64,000 nt of DNA from CAZSDU01 sp963662525. GTDB lineage: Bacteria > Bacteroidota > Bacteroidia > Bacteroidales > FEN-979. The translations under genes were made by a program, and so were the position numbers. The stretch is from assembly GCA_963662525.1 (NCBI GenBank), contig OY759717.1, positions 1,116,001 to 1,180,000 of the forward strand, read 5' to 3'. The notes beneath the pieces are model-generated. The model was not told where the DNA came from. It did no database searches and saw only the letters and a program-made list of their open reading frames with translations. Below are positions 54,580 to 62,260 of the stretch, piece after piece; within the stretch, counting starts at the first letter, position 1, and each line of letters starts with the position of its first letter.

Positions 54580-55248
54580 ATGGAAACAAAATTTTCAGAA
54601 AAAGAAAGCCTGGATCTGATCAAGCAGATGATCAGTTCAGCAAAAAACAATCTTCAAAAAGGAATGGGCAAGATATTTCTCTTATGGGGATACCTTGTCG
54701 CTGTGATCAGCCTGCTTGTTCTTATCCTGTTATTCAGCCTGCCCGGAGAAACAAAATACTTCTCTTATTTTCTCTGGTGCTTCATGTTAATCGGGGCTCC
54801 CATTCATTGGAAACTGGTAAAAAAAATGAAGCAGCAACAGCGGGTGAAAACATACATTGATAAGATCATGGATTTTGTATGGATTGCTTTTTCGGTCTCT
54901 ATCCTGACGGTCATTGCCGGAATGCTGAGCACGACGATCCTTACTATGCCTGCCTTCCGGAATTTTGCTCCTTCCTTTGAGTTCCTTCGCTGGTCGCACT
55001 GGGACTTCATGACCCCTTTCATGCTGTGTCTGTATGGTTTTGCCTTATTTGTTTCAGGCAAAGCTTATGATTTCAAGCCCCTTGCCAGGGGTGGAATGGT
55101 TTGCTGGATAGCCACCTTTATACTGATCGCCGGAGTTCATTATCCTCAACTTCAGGAAATACAGCAATTGGTTCTTGCGGTTTCAGCCGTTTTCGGATTC
55201 GTTATCCCTGGTCATCTCCTTGTTCAAAAAGAGAAATCCCATGTATAA
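54580..55248 (+). CDS. Multi-pass membrane protein paired with a winged-helix regulator
   Basis: 222 residues: a charged N-terminal helix (EKESLDLIKQMISSAKNNLQKGMG), then about six hydrophobic helices. No enzyme motif seen. Overlapping by 8 bases with a winged-helix regulator gene is a common arrangement in Bacteroidota, where the two may form a sensor/regulator unit. Function unknown. Confidence 0.72.
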   Translation: METKFSEKESLDLIKQMISSAKNNLQKGMGKIFLLWGYLVAVISLLVLILLFSLPGETKYFSYFLWCFMLIGAPIHWKLVKKMKQQQRVKTYIDKIMDFVWIAFSVSILTVIAGMLSTTILTMPAFRNFAPSFEFLRWSHWDFMTPFMLCLYGFALFVSGKAYDFKPLARGGMVCWIATFILIAGVHYPQLQEIQQLVLAVSAVFGFVIPGHLLVQKEKSHV

Positions 55249-55534
55249 AGAACTCGATCCATTGCTGCACTCTCAGTTACGGTTGGCAATCATGTCAATC
55301 CTGATAGGTACCGATGAGGCCGATTTTGTCTTTATCCGCGAAAAAACAGGCGCCTCAGCCGGAAACCTGAGCGTACAACTTGACAAACTGAACGAGGCGG
55401 GTTATCTGAAAATCAGGAAATCATTCAGGGGAAAAGTTCCCTGTACGAGCTGTAAAATAACACCCCTGGGAATCGATGCTTTTGAAAAATACGTCAGGAC
55501 TTTGCAGGAATATATAAAACCGGGTCAGGCCTGA
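55241..55534 (+). CDS. Winged-helix transcriptional regulator (HTH_34/ArsR-like)
   Basis: 97 residues from the ATG at 55241, which follows an Lys-rich end of the previous gene; upstream in-frame ATGs lie inside the membrane-protein gene. Helix-turn-helix with DFVFIREKTGASAGNLSVQLDKLNEAGYL and the wing KSFRGKVPCTSCKITPLG. It is probably a repressor binding the 54505-54524 palindrome in front of its own operon (inference). The CTSC pair in the wing might sense metal or redox. The 3' end is 9 bases from the convergent sufE stop. Confidence 0.85.
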   Translation: MYKELDPLLHSQLRLAIMSILIGTDEADFVFIREKTGASAGNLSVQLDKLNEAGYLKIRKSFRGKVPCTSCKITPLGIDAFEKYVRTLQEYIKPGQA

Positions 55535-55543
55535 TCCGGTTTT

Positions 55544-55966
55544 TCAGGACATTTTGGCTTTGAAAGCCAGGGCATACAGTTTCATCTGCTTGACCATGCT
55601 GCTGAGTCCGTTGCTGCGGGTGGGAGAAAGGTGTTCTTTTAATCCGATGGCATCAATAAATTCAAGCTTTGCTTCCAGAATCTCATCCGGGCTATGGCCT
55701 GAAAGGACCCGGATCAGGAGGTTGGCAATACCTTTGGTAATAATGGCATCACTGTCGGCGGTAAAGAAAATTTTCCCGTCATGGTAGCCGGCATGAAGCC
55801 ATACCTTTGACTGGCAACCTGAAATAATATACTGATCGGTTTTATATCGTTCATCAATCATGGGAAGAGATTTCCCCATTTCCACGATCAGTGAATACTT
55901 GTCAAGCCAATCGTCGAAAGCCGAAAACTCTTCTATAATTTCCTTTTCAATTTCTGCTATTTTCAT
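55544..55966 (-). CDS. sufE: SufE sulfur-transfer protein
   Basis: 140 residues. SufE fold with the sulfur-accepting Cys51 in DQYIISGCQSKVWLH. It takes persulfide sulfur from SufS and passes it to SufB. Last gene of the sufBCDSE run; between sufS and sufE lies a six-unit heptamer array ending 5 bases before the sufE ATG, in the place normally used for ribosome binding. Confidence 0.93.
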   Translation of the reverse strand: MKIAEIEKEIIEEFSAFDDWLDKYSLIVEMGKSLPMIDERYKTDQYIISGCQSKVWLHAGYHDGKIFFTADSDAIITKGIANLLIRVLSGHSPDEILEAKLEFIDAIGLKEHLSPTRSNGLSSMVKQMKLYALAFKAKMS

Positions 55967-55970
55967 TTTT

Positions 55971-56012
55971 CACTTTTCACTTCTCACTTTTCACTTCTCA
56001 CTTCTCACTTTT
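55971..56012. repeat. Heptamer tandem array (CACTTTT/CACTTCT) between sufS and sufE
   Basis: Six units at a strict 7-bp period: CACTTTT, CACTTCT, CACTTTT, CACTTCT, CACTTCT, CACTTTT. It fills the sufS-sufE spacer and includes the sufE leader. Confidence 0.88.
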
Positions 56013-56019
56013 ATTGGAC

Positions 56020-57240
56020 TTATCGAAACATCTCCTTCACTTTCCGTATGGCTTCGTAAAGGCTGTCAATTTCTTCCATGGTGTTATAAAAGGCAAAAGA
56101 AGCCCTGACGGTTCCGGGGATTTTCAGGTAGTCAATGAGTGGCATGGCACAATGGTGACCAGTGCGAACGGCGATTCCCATTTTATCGATGATGGTACCG
56201 GCATCAAAAGGATGAATGTCGCCGATCAGGAAGGAGATCAGGCTGGCTTTATGCTTAGCCGTTCCATAAAAATGCATTCCCGGAATGGCGGATAATTTTT
56301 CAGTTGCATAATTCAGCAGACTGTTCTCATAGGCTGCAATATTGTCCATGCCCAGCATTTGCAAGTAACGAACTGCTGCCTGCAGTCCCATCACTCCTTC
56401 CACGTTCGGAGTTCCGGCTTCAAATTTAAAAGGAAGTTCATTGAAGGTGGTATGATCGAGATATACATCTTTGATCATCTCCCCGCCAAGCTGGTAAGGC
56501 GGCAATGCTTCCAGGTACTTTTCCTTGCCATAGAGCACTCCTACGCCCATCGGAGCATACATCTTATGACCGGAAAAACAATAAAAATCACAGTCCATGG
56601 CCTGAACATCCACCGGCAGATGGGATACACCCTGAGCTCCATCAATAAGTACCGGTATCTGATGCTGATGGGCAAAAGCAATGATTTCTTCTACCGGGTT
56701 GATGGTTCCCAGCACATTGGAGACATGCGTCAGGGCGATCAGCCTGGTTTTTTCATTGATCATGGACTTCAACTCATCCAGGTTCAGTTCGCCGGCTTCA
56801 TTGATCCCTGCTACCCTCAGCTTTGCTCCCCTTTCCATGCACATCTGCTGCCAGGGAACGAAGTTGGAATGATGTTCCATGATGGTGGTGATCACTTCAT
56901 CACCGGGTTCGATATACCGTTTCCCGAAAGATGAAGCAACCAGGTTCAGGGACTCGGTGGCCCCTTTGGTAAAAATAATTTCATGGGTGTTCCCGGCATG
57001 GATGAATTCCCTGATTTCCCTCCTTGCCTCCTCGTATGCTTCGGTGGCCTTGACACTGAGGTAATGCACACCCCGGTGAATATTACAGTTATCGTGCTCA
57101 TAATAATTCCTGATGGCATCGATCACCTGTCTGGGCTTCTGGGTGGAAGCGGCATTGTCGAAATAAACCAGCGGCCGCTTGTATATCTGCTGATCCAGGA
57201 TAGGAAAGTCGGAACGTATTTTATGGATTGAAAAGCTCAA
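56020..57240 (-). CDS. sufS: Cysteine desulfurase SufS
   Basis: 406 residues, class V aminotransferase fold. PLP lysine in FSGHKMYAPMGVG, active-site Cys364 in RTGHHCAMPLI, N-terminal YFDNAASTQKP. It removes sulfur from cysteine as persulfide for SufE. No ATG is available: an in-frame stop lies a few codons upstream and the frame opens with TTG at 57240 (then AGC TTT TCA), so a TTG start is the only option near the conserved N-terminus. A heptamer array (57244-57286) abuts the start. Confidence 0.93.
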   Translation of the reverse strand: MSFSIHKIRSDFPILDQQIYKRPLVYFDNAASTQKPRQVIDAIRNYYEHDNCNIHRGVHYLSVKATEAYEEARREIREFIHAGNTHEIIFTKGATESLNLVASSFGKRYIEPGDEVITTIMEHHSNFVPWQQMCMERGAKLRVAGINEAGELNLDELKSMINEKTRLIALTHVSNVLGTINPVEEIIAFAHQHQIPVLIDGAQGVSHLPVDVQAMDCDFYCFSGHKMYAPMGVGVLYGKEKYLEALPPYQLGGEMIKDVYLDHTTFNELPFKFEAGTPNVEGVMGLQAAVRYLQMLGMDNIAAYENSLLNYATEKLSAIPGMHFYGTAKHKASLISFLIGDIHPFDAGTIIDKMGIAVRTGHHCAMPLIDYLKIPGTVRASFAFYNTMEEIDSLYEAIRKVKEMFR

Positions 57241-57243
57241 GAG

Positions 57244-57286
57244 GATTTACGATTTTAGATTTCAGATTTGACCATTTTAGATTTTA
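57244..57286. repeat. Heptamer tandem array (GATTTnA) between sufD and sufS
   Basis: GATTTAC, GATTTTA, GATTTCA, GATTTGA, then one extra base, CATTTTA, GATTTTA. It runs from the last codons of sufD to 3 bases from the sufS start. Confidence 0.85.
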
Positions 57287-58686
57287 GAAACATCGATGTT
57301 GAATTCCATCGGATGTTCAGGGCTGCTGCAATGCAATACACATTGTTCGCAGATCTGTAATTCTCCCTGTAAACGCTTTTTAACCATGTCTTCAATGCGC
57401 TGGCGAAGCTGAACAATGGCAATCTTCCCGACAATTTCATCAGCAAAAGCAAACATCAGCAGCATCCGGGCACTTTCCTCCCCGATTCCCCGCTGACGGA
57501 GATAGAACATTGATTCCTGGTCCAGCTGGCCGGTGGTTGAGCCATGAGAACATTTCACATCATCATTGTAGATTTCCAGAAATGGCTTTGAATTTACCTT
57601 AGCTGTATCTGTAAGCAGGATATTCTTGTTGGTCTGACGCGCATCTGTCCTGCTGGCATTTTTCCGCACCATGACGTGCCCGTTGAAGATGCCATGGGCA
57701 TGTTCATCCAGGATTCCTTTGAATATTTCACGGCTGGTGCATCCGGGGAACGCATGATCAATATAAACCTGGTTATCGATATGCTGCCGGCTATCCATCA
57801 GATACAATCCGTGAATATTGGCATTCCCATCCGGACCATGGAAAAGAACCCGGATATTATTCCTCAGCAGGCCTCCGTTGAGCGAAAGATAATGCGATTC
57901 CAGGCTGGCTGATTTCTCCATCTGAAAATATACTGAACTGACAAGGCTGGTATTGTTATTCAGGTTCTGAAGTTTATAATGATCAAGAAATGCATTTTCT
58001 CCTAAAAATACTTCAGTGACAATATTTGAAAAACTGCTCTCGTGATTATAGGAATCGTCGCAATGTACCAGCGAAAGTTTTGCATTTTTTCCAACCACAA
58101 TCAGGTTGCGTGATTGCAGGAAAAGACTTTTTTCGTGATGTATAACATTGATCAGCTGTACCGGTTTCGGACTCTGTACATGGTCGGGAACATAAATAAA
58201 AACCCCGTCCAATGCAAAGGAAGTATTTAAGGCAGTGAAAGCGTCATCCTGTGTTTCAACTGCTGAATTGTAGTATTTTTCGATCAGGGAGGGGTATTTC
58301 TTTTTCGCCTCAGCCAGGCTGCCCATGATAATACCATTCCCAAGTTCCATCAGGGGAACATCCTTTGATACATACCAGCCATTCAGCTGACCGATAATGG
58401 CCGTATCAAGATGCGGAATATTGCAACGAAACACTTTCTGAATATCCGATTCGGGAAGTGGATGGAAATAATAGTCATATTGCTTCCCCAGGCTTTCGCT
58501 CAGATCCGTCTGACGCCAGGCTTCCATTTTGGTATGTGGGAAACCCAGTTTCTTAAATGTTTCAAAGGCTTTGCTACGCATGTCAGCCATGTGCGGCGTA
58601 TCATCCGCAAAGAGCAGATGATGGTTTTCCTCAAACAAGCCAATCATATGCTCCCTGGTGATGCTATGGGTGAAATTGGTCTGCAT
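57277..58686 (-). CDS. sufD: Fe-S cluster assembly scaffold subunit SufD
   Basis: 469 residues of the SufB/SufD beta-helix family, with the C-terminal HGSTTGQLDQESMFYLRQRG core and LLMFAFADEI. Partner of SufB in the SufBC2D scaffold. The start overlaps sufC by one base (TAATG). The last three codons and stop overlap the heptamer array in front of sufS, so its C-terminal residues SKI are partly repeat-encoded. Confidence 0.93.
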   Translation of the reverse strand: MQTNFTHSITREHMIGLFEENHHLLFADDTPHMADMRSKAFETFKKLGFPHTKMEAWRQTDLSESLGKQYDYYFHPLPESDIQKVFRCNIPHLDTAIIGQLNGWYVSKDVPLMELGNGIIMGSLAEAKKKYPSLIEKYYNSAVETQDDAFTALNTSFALDGVFIYVPDHVQSPKPVQLINVIHHEKSLFLQSRNLIVVGKNAKLSLVHCDDSYNHESSFSNIVTEVFLGENAFLDHYKLQNLNNNTSLVSSVYFQMEKSASLESHYLSLNGGLLRNNIRVLFHGPDGNANIHGLYLMDSRQHIDNQVYIDHAFPGCTSREIFKGILDEHAHGIFNGHVMVRKNASRTDARQTNKNILLTDTAKVNSKPFLEIYNDDVKCSHGSTTGQLDQESMFYLRQRGIGEESARMLLMFAFADEIVGKIAIVQLRQRIEDMVKKRLQGELQICEQCVLHCSSPEHPMEFNIDVSKI

Positions 58687-59441
58687 TAAGCCTCCTGTTC
58701 CTTTTTAATCCAGTCGTAACCTTTTTCTTCCAGTTCAAGGGCCAGTTCTTTTCCTCCGGATTTCACGATCTTTCCTTCAAAAAGCACATGTACAAAGTCG
58801 GGTACAATGTAATCCAGAAGTCGCTGATAATGCGTGATGACCACGAAAGCATTATCGGGCCTGCGCAGTTTATTCACCCCGTTGGCCACGATGCGTAAAG
58901 CATCAATATCAAGACCCGAATCGGTTTCATCCAGAATAGCCAGCATGGGTTCAAGCATAGCCATCTGGAAAATTTCATTCTTCTTCTTTTCTCCTCCTGA
59001 AAATCCTTCATTTACTGAGCGATTGGTGAGATTTGATGTGATCTCGACCAACTTTTTCTTTTCATTCATCAGCTTGAGGAATTCCCCTCCGCTGAGCGGG
59101 TCCTGCCCTTTATACTTGCGTATTTCATTGACGGCTGTCCGCATGAAGTTGGTGATGCTGACACCCGGAATTTCCACAGGATACTGAAAGCCAAGGAAGA
59201 TCCCTTCACGGGCACGTTCTTCCACCGATAATTTCTGGAGATTTTTTCCCTGGTAAAGGATCTCTCCGGAAGTCACATCAAATACGTCACGGCCGGCAAT
59301 CACAGAAGCCAGGGTGCTTTTTCCAGTCCCGTTCGGACCCATGATGGCATGAACCTCACCCTGATTTACTTCCAGGTCCACCCCTTTCAGTATCTCTTTT
59401 CCGTGAATGGAAGCATGCAGGTTTTTTATGGATAATAACAT
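58686..59441 (-). CDS. sufC: SufC ATPase
   Basis: 251 residues, ABC-type ATPase without membrane domain. Walker A GPNGTGKST, signature GFSGGEKKKNEIFQMAML, Walker B LDETDSGLD, typical of SufC. Drives conformational change in SufBD during cluster assembly. The spacer to sufB (about 135 bases) holds two tandem arrays. Confidence 0.95.
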   Translation of the reverse strand: MLLSIKNLHASIHGKEILKGVDLEVNQGEVHAIMGPNGTGKSTLASVIAGRDVFDVTSGEILYQGKNLQKLSVEERAREGIFLGFQYPVEIPGVSITNFMRTAVNEIRKYKGQDPLSGGEFLKLMNEKKKLVEITSNLTNRSVNEGFSGGEKKKNEIFQMAMLEPMLAILDETDSGLDIDALRIVANGVNKLRRPDNAFVVITHYQRLLDYIVPDFVHVLFEGKIVKSGGKELALELEEKGYDWIKKEQEA

Positions 59442-59461
59442 CTTGTTTTATTTTACTACTT

Positions 59462-59493
59462 AATGTATCAATGCACAAATGCAAGAATGCAGG
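59462..59493. repeat. Octamer tandem array (AATGCAnn) upstream of sufC
   Basis: AATGTATC, AATGCACA, AATGCAAG, AATGCAGG at an 8-bp period, 20 bases before the sufC ATG (59441). Confidence 0.75.
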
Positions 59494-59531
59494 AATTAAT
59501 ATTTATTCAAAGTCAATTTTTCACTTTTCAC

Positions 59532-59573
59532 TTATCGCTAATCGCCTATAGCCAACCGCCTATCGCTTATCGC
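59532..59573. repeat. Heptamer tandem array (nnATCGC) between sufB and sufC
   Basis: TTATCGC, TAATCGC, CTATAGC, CAACCGC, CTATCGC, TTATCGC: six units at a 7-bp period, ending 3 bases from the sufB stop. It is preceded by one CACTTTT unit like those in front of sufE. Confidence 0.85.
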
Positions 59574-59576
59574 ACC

Positions 59577-61025
59577 TCATCCCACGCTTCCTTCCAGGCT
59601 GATCGAAAGCAGTTTCTGGGCTTCCACCGCAAATTCCATCGGCAGCTGCTTCAATACTTCCCTGGCATATCCGTTCACAATCAGACCGATGGCAGTTTCC
59701 ATGTCGATACCACGTTGCTGGCAATAAAAAAGCTGGTCCTCGCTGATCTTTGAAGTGGTGGCTTCATGTTCAACGATGCTGGATTTATTGGCGACTTCAA
59801 TATAAGGAAAAGTATGGGCTCCGCAGGTGGAACCTAACAACAAAGAATCGCACTGACTGTAATTCCTCGCATTGACGGCATTTTTGGAAATGCGTACCAG
59901 TCCGCGGTAGGAATTATTGCTTTTCCCTGCAGAAATCCCTTTGGAGATGATCGTGCTTCGGGTATTTTTTCCCAGATGCATCATCTTTGTCCCGGTATCA
60001 GCCTGCTGATGATTATTCGTTACGGCAACGGAATAAAATTCCCCCACTGAGTTATCGCCCAACAAAATGCAACTCGGATATTTCCAGGTAATGGCTGAAC
60101 CTGTCTCTACCTGCGTCCAGCTGATCTTTGAATTACTTCCTTTGCAGATACCCCGTTTGGTCACGAAGTTGAAAATTCCCCCGAGTCCGTTTTTATCCCC
60201 TGGATACCAGTTCTGAACCGTGGAATACTTGACTTCGGCATCCTTCATGGCCACGATCTCCACGATGGCTGCATGGAGCTGGTTTTCGTCGCGCTGGGGA
60301 GCTGTACAGCCTTCCATATAACTGACGTAGGCGCCTTCCTCGGCCATGATTAAAGTCCGCTCAAACTGGCCGGTATTGGCAGCATTGATGCGGAAATAGG
60401 TAGATAATTCAACCGGGCAGCGAACCCCCTTGGGGATATAGCAAAAAGAACCATCACTGAAAACTGCTGAATTCAATGCGGCAAAAAAGTTATCGGTATA
60501 CGGGACCACCGATCCCATATATTGCTTTACCAGTGCAGGATGATGCTGCACAGCTTCGCTGAAAGAGCAGAAGATAATCCCATATTTTGAAAGGGTTTCA
60601 GAAAAAGTAGTTTTCACCGACACACTGTCAATGACCGCATCCACTGCCACACCTGACAGTTTTTTTTGTTCCTCCAAGGAAATTCCGAGTTTGTTAAAGG
60701 TAGCAAGCAATTCGGGATCCACTTCATCCAGGCTGCTCAGCTCTTTTTTTCTTTTGGGCGCTGCATAGTAAATGATGTCCTGGAAATCAATGGGAGGAAG
60801 CGAAAGATGAGCCCAATCCGGATGTTTCATGGTAAGCCAGTGGCGAAAAGCTTTCAGGCGGAATTCCAGCATGAATTCTGGTTCATTCTTTTTTTCTGAA
60901 ATATAACGGATCGTATCTTCGGTCAATCCCCTGGGCGCAAATTCCGTTTCAATATCCGTGACAAAGCCGTATTTGTATTCACTTCCGGTGACTTCATCGA
61001 GGATTTTATTGGTTTCGGATTCCAT
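59577..61025 (-). CDS. sufB: Fe-S cluster assembly scaffold subunit SufB
   Basis: 482 residues. Typical SufB segments: FVTDIETEFAPRGLTEDTIR near the N-terminus, SDGSFCYIPKGVRCPVELST, MEGCTAPQRDENQLHAAI, and C-terminal EHEATTSKISEDQLFYCQQRG with the conserved Cys/Glu. Builds clusters with SufC and SufD. First gene of the suf operon; a -7 box and a palindromic site lie upstream. Confidence 0.95.
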   Translation of the reverse strand: MESETNKILDEVTGSEYKYGFVTDIETEFAPRGLTEDTIRYISEKKNEPEFMLEFRLKAFRHWLTMKHPDWAHLSLPPIDFQDIIYYAAPKRKKELSSLDEVDPELLATFNKLGISLEEQKKLSGVAVDAVIDSVSVKTTFSETLSKYGIIFCSFSEAVQHHPALVKQYMGSVVPYTDNFFAALNSAVFSDGSFCYIPKGVRCPVELSTYFRINAANTGQFERTLIMAEEGAYVSYMEGCTAPQRDENQLHAAIVEIVAMKDAEVKYSTVQNWYPGDKNGLGGIFNFVTKRGICKGSNSKISWTQVETGSAITWKYPSCILLGDNSVGEFYSVAVTNNHQQADTGTKMMHLGKNTRSTIISKGISAGKSNNSYRGLVRISKNAVNARNYSQCDSLLLGSTCGAHTFPYIEVANKSSIVEHEATTSKISEDQLFYCQQRGIDMETAIGLIVNGYAREVLKQLPMEFAVEAQKLLSISLEGSVG

Positions 61026-61095
61026 GAATTAAATAATTTAGAACAAATCTACTCATTTTTCATGCCACAGCAATTACCTGTGACAAATTTTCAGG

Positions 61096-61129
61096 CAAAG
61101 ATACAATAATTTAGGTATTTGAATACCTA
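61096..61129 (-). promoter_or_regulatory. suf promoter with palindromic operator
   Basis: The minus strand reads TATCTTTG (plus 61096-61103), a perfect -7 box about 70 bases before the sufB ATG. Nine to twenty-six bases further upstream lies a perfect 8+8 palindrome TAGGTATT-TG-AATACCTA (61112-61129), covering the spacer/-33 zone, with no good -33 TTG. This suggests a regulator-controlled start. Confidence 0.6.
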
Positions 61130-61151
61130 TTTGTGGGATAATTAATAAAAA

Positions 61152-61186
61152 GATGCGGGTTACGGGATACGGGATACGGGATATGG
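61152..61186. repeat. Heptamer tandem array (GATACGG) upstream of the suf promoter
   Basis: GATGCGG, GTTACGG, GATACGG, GATACGG, GATATGG at a 7-bp period, between the stop of the trypsin-like gene (61193) and the suf operator. Confidence 0.85.
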
Positions 61187-61192
61187 GATGGG

Positions 61193-62233
61193 TTATCTGG
61201 AAAGATTAAAAAATGCGTCCAGGTTATAGCCGCTGAGGATCAGGTCTGAGCGGTTTTTTTTATAAAATTCAGTAATTGTTTCTATGGGTACTACAGCATT
61301 TATCCCATATTGAATAATTTCGCTTTTCCCGACAAACATCTCCCCATTATAGGGCATCCAGTCTAGAGAAACGCTACGTTCCGGATCAGGTTTCAAAAAA
61401 TCCTCCCGGGATGAATTTACGGTTTTTACTATACCCAGGAGCTCAAAACCAGGTACAGCGTTCTTCGAGGCCACAATGATTCCTCCGCTGAATCCTTTAT
61501 TCAGCAATGCATCTACTGAAAACTCACCCTGGGGCCGTTTGGGTAAAGGACTGACAATTCCTGATGTAACAACTTGATTTCCAAAAGGGTACCCAAATAA
61601 ATAAACAAAACAACCCCAGCTCAGTTCTTTTGCATGACCTATTGGAAAGGGAAATGCAGCAATGGTATCAGTGATTGTTTCGCAATTTTTTCCAAGAATG
61701 GCAATATCATTGGTATTGTCGGATGCCAGAATATTGAATGGTCCGCAGGGGGAGAGATCTTTAACCCAATTTTCCTGCTTATCTTTTTTAGAAAAACTCC
61801 TGATATACCTGACCGGATCATCAGGGGTAACCTCAAACCATGAAATAATTGTATCCGGGGATTCAATGATATGAGCACAGGTTAACAGCGCAACCCTGGG
61901 ACCGGAATGTGATATCACTGTTGCCGTTCCAAAAACCGTTTCGTTCATCGAAACTATTCCCCAGGCGGCTTTTTTATAGCTTCCATTGGCCAGATGGTAG
62001 GCGGTGATTTTTGCTTCACGTCTGAACTGATATGAAGTATATGACGATACACTGAAAACTTTTTTTACGGCATGGGTAATTTTCTCCAGTTCAAGTGAAA
62101 CCTCTGTTGAAGTGAATTTGCTGCTGTATGTGCCTTGTTGGAAACCAGTCTCACTGGCGATCTTCTTTTTTACAACACATCCATTAATCAAACAGAAGAT
62201 AATAATATATAGACACAAACAATACTTGTTCAT
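61193..62233 (-). CDS. Trypsin-like serine protease lipoprotein
   Basis: 346 residues. Lipobox LINGC with Cys19. A trypsin-like fold follows: His121 in LLTCAHII, Asp176 in DNTNDIAILG, Ser249 in NKGFSGGIIV, the three catalytic residues in the S1 order, preceded by FGTATVISHSG. No PDZ domain, unlike HtrA/DegP. It should be a membrane-anchored periplasmic or surface protease. It ends beside the suf upstream array. Confidence 0.78.
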   Translation of the reverse strand: MNKYCLCLYIIIFCLINGCVVKKKIASETGFQQGTYSSKFTSTEVSLELEKITHAVKKVFSVSSYTSYQFRREAKITAYHLANGSYKKAAWGIVSMNETVFGTATVISHSGPRVALLTCAHIIESPDTIISWFEVTPDDPVRYIRSFSKKDKQENWVKDLSPCGPFNILASDNTNDIAILGKNCETITDTIAAFPFPIGHAKELSWGCFVYLFGYPFGNQVVTSGIVSPLPKRPQGEFSVDALLNKGFSGGIIVASKNAVPGFELLGIVKTVNSSREDFLKPDPERSVSLDWMPYNGEMFVGKSEIIQYGINAVVPIETITEFYKKNRSDLILSGYNLDAFFNLSR

Positions 62234-62260
62234 TGCATAAAAGACCTTATTTCAGGCGTT

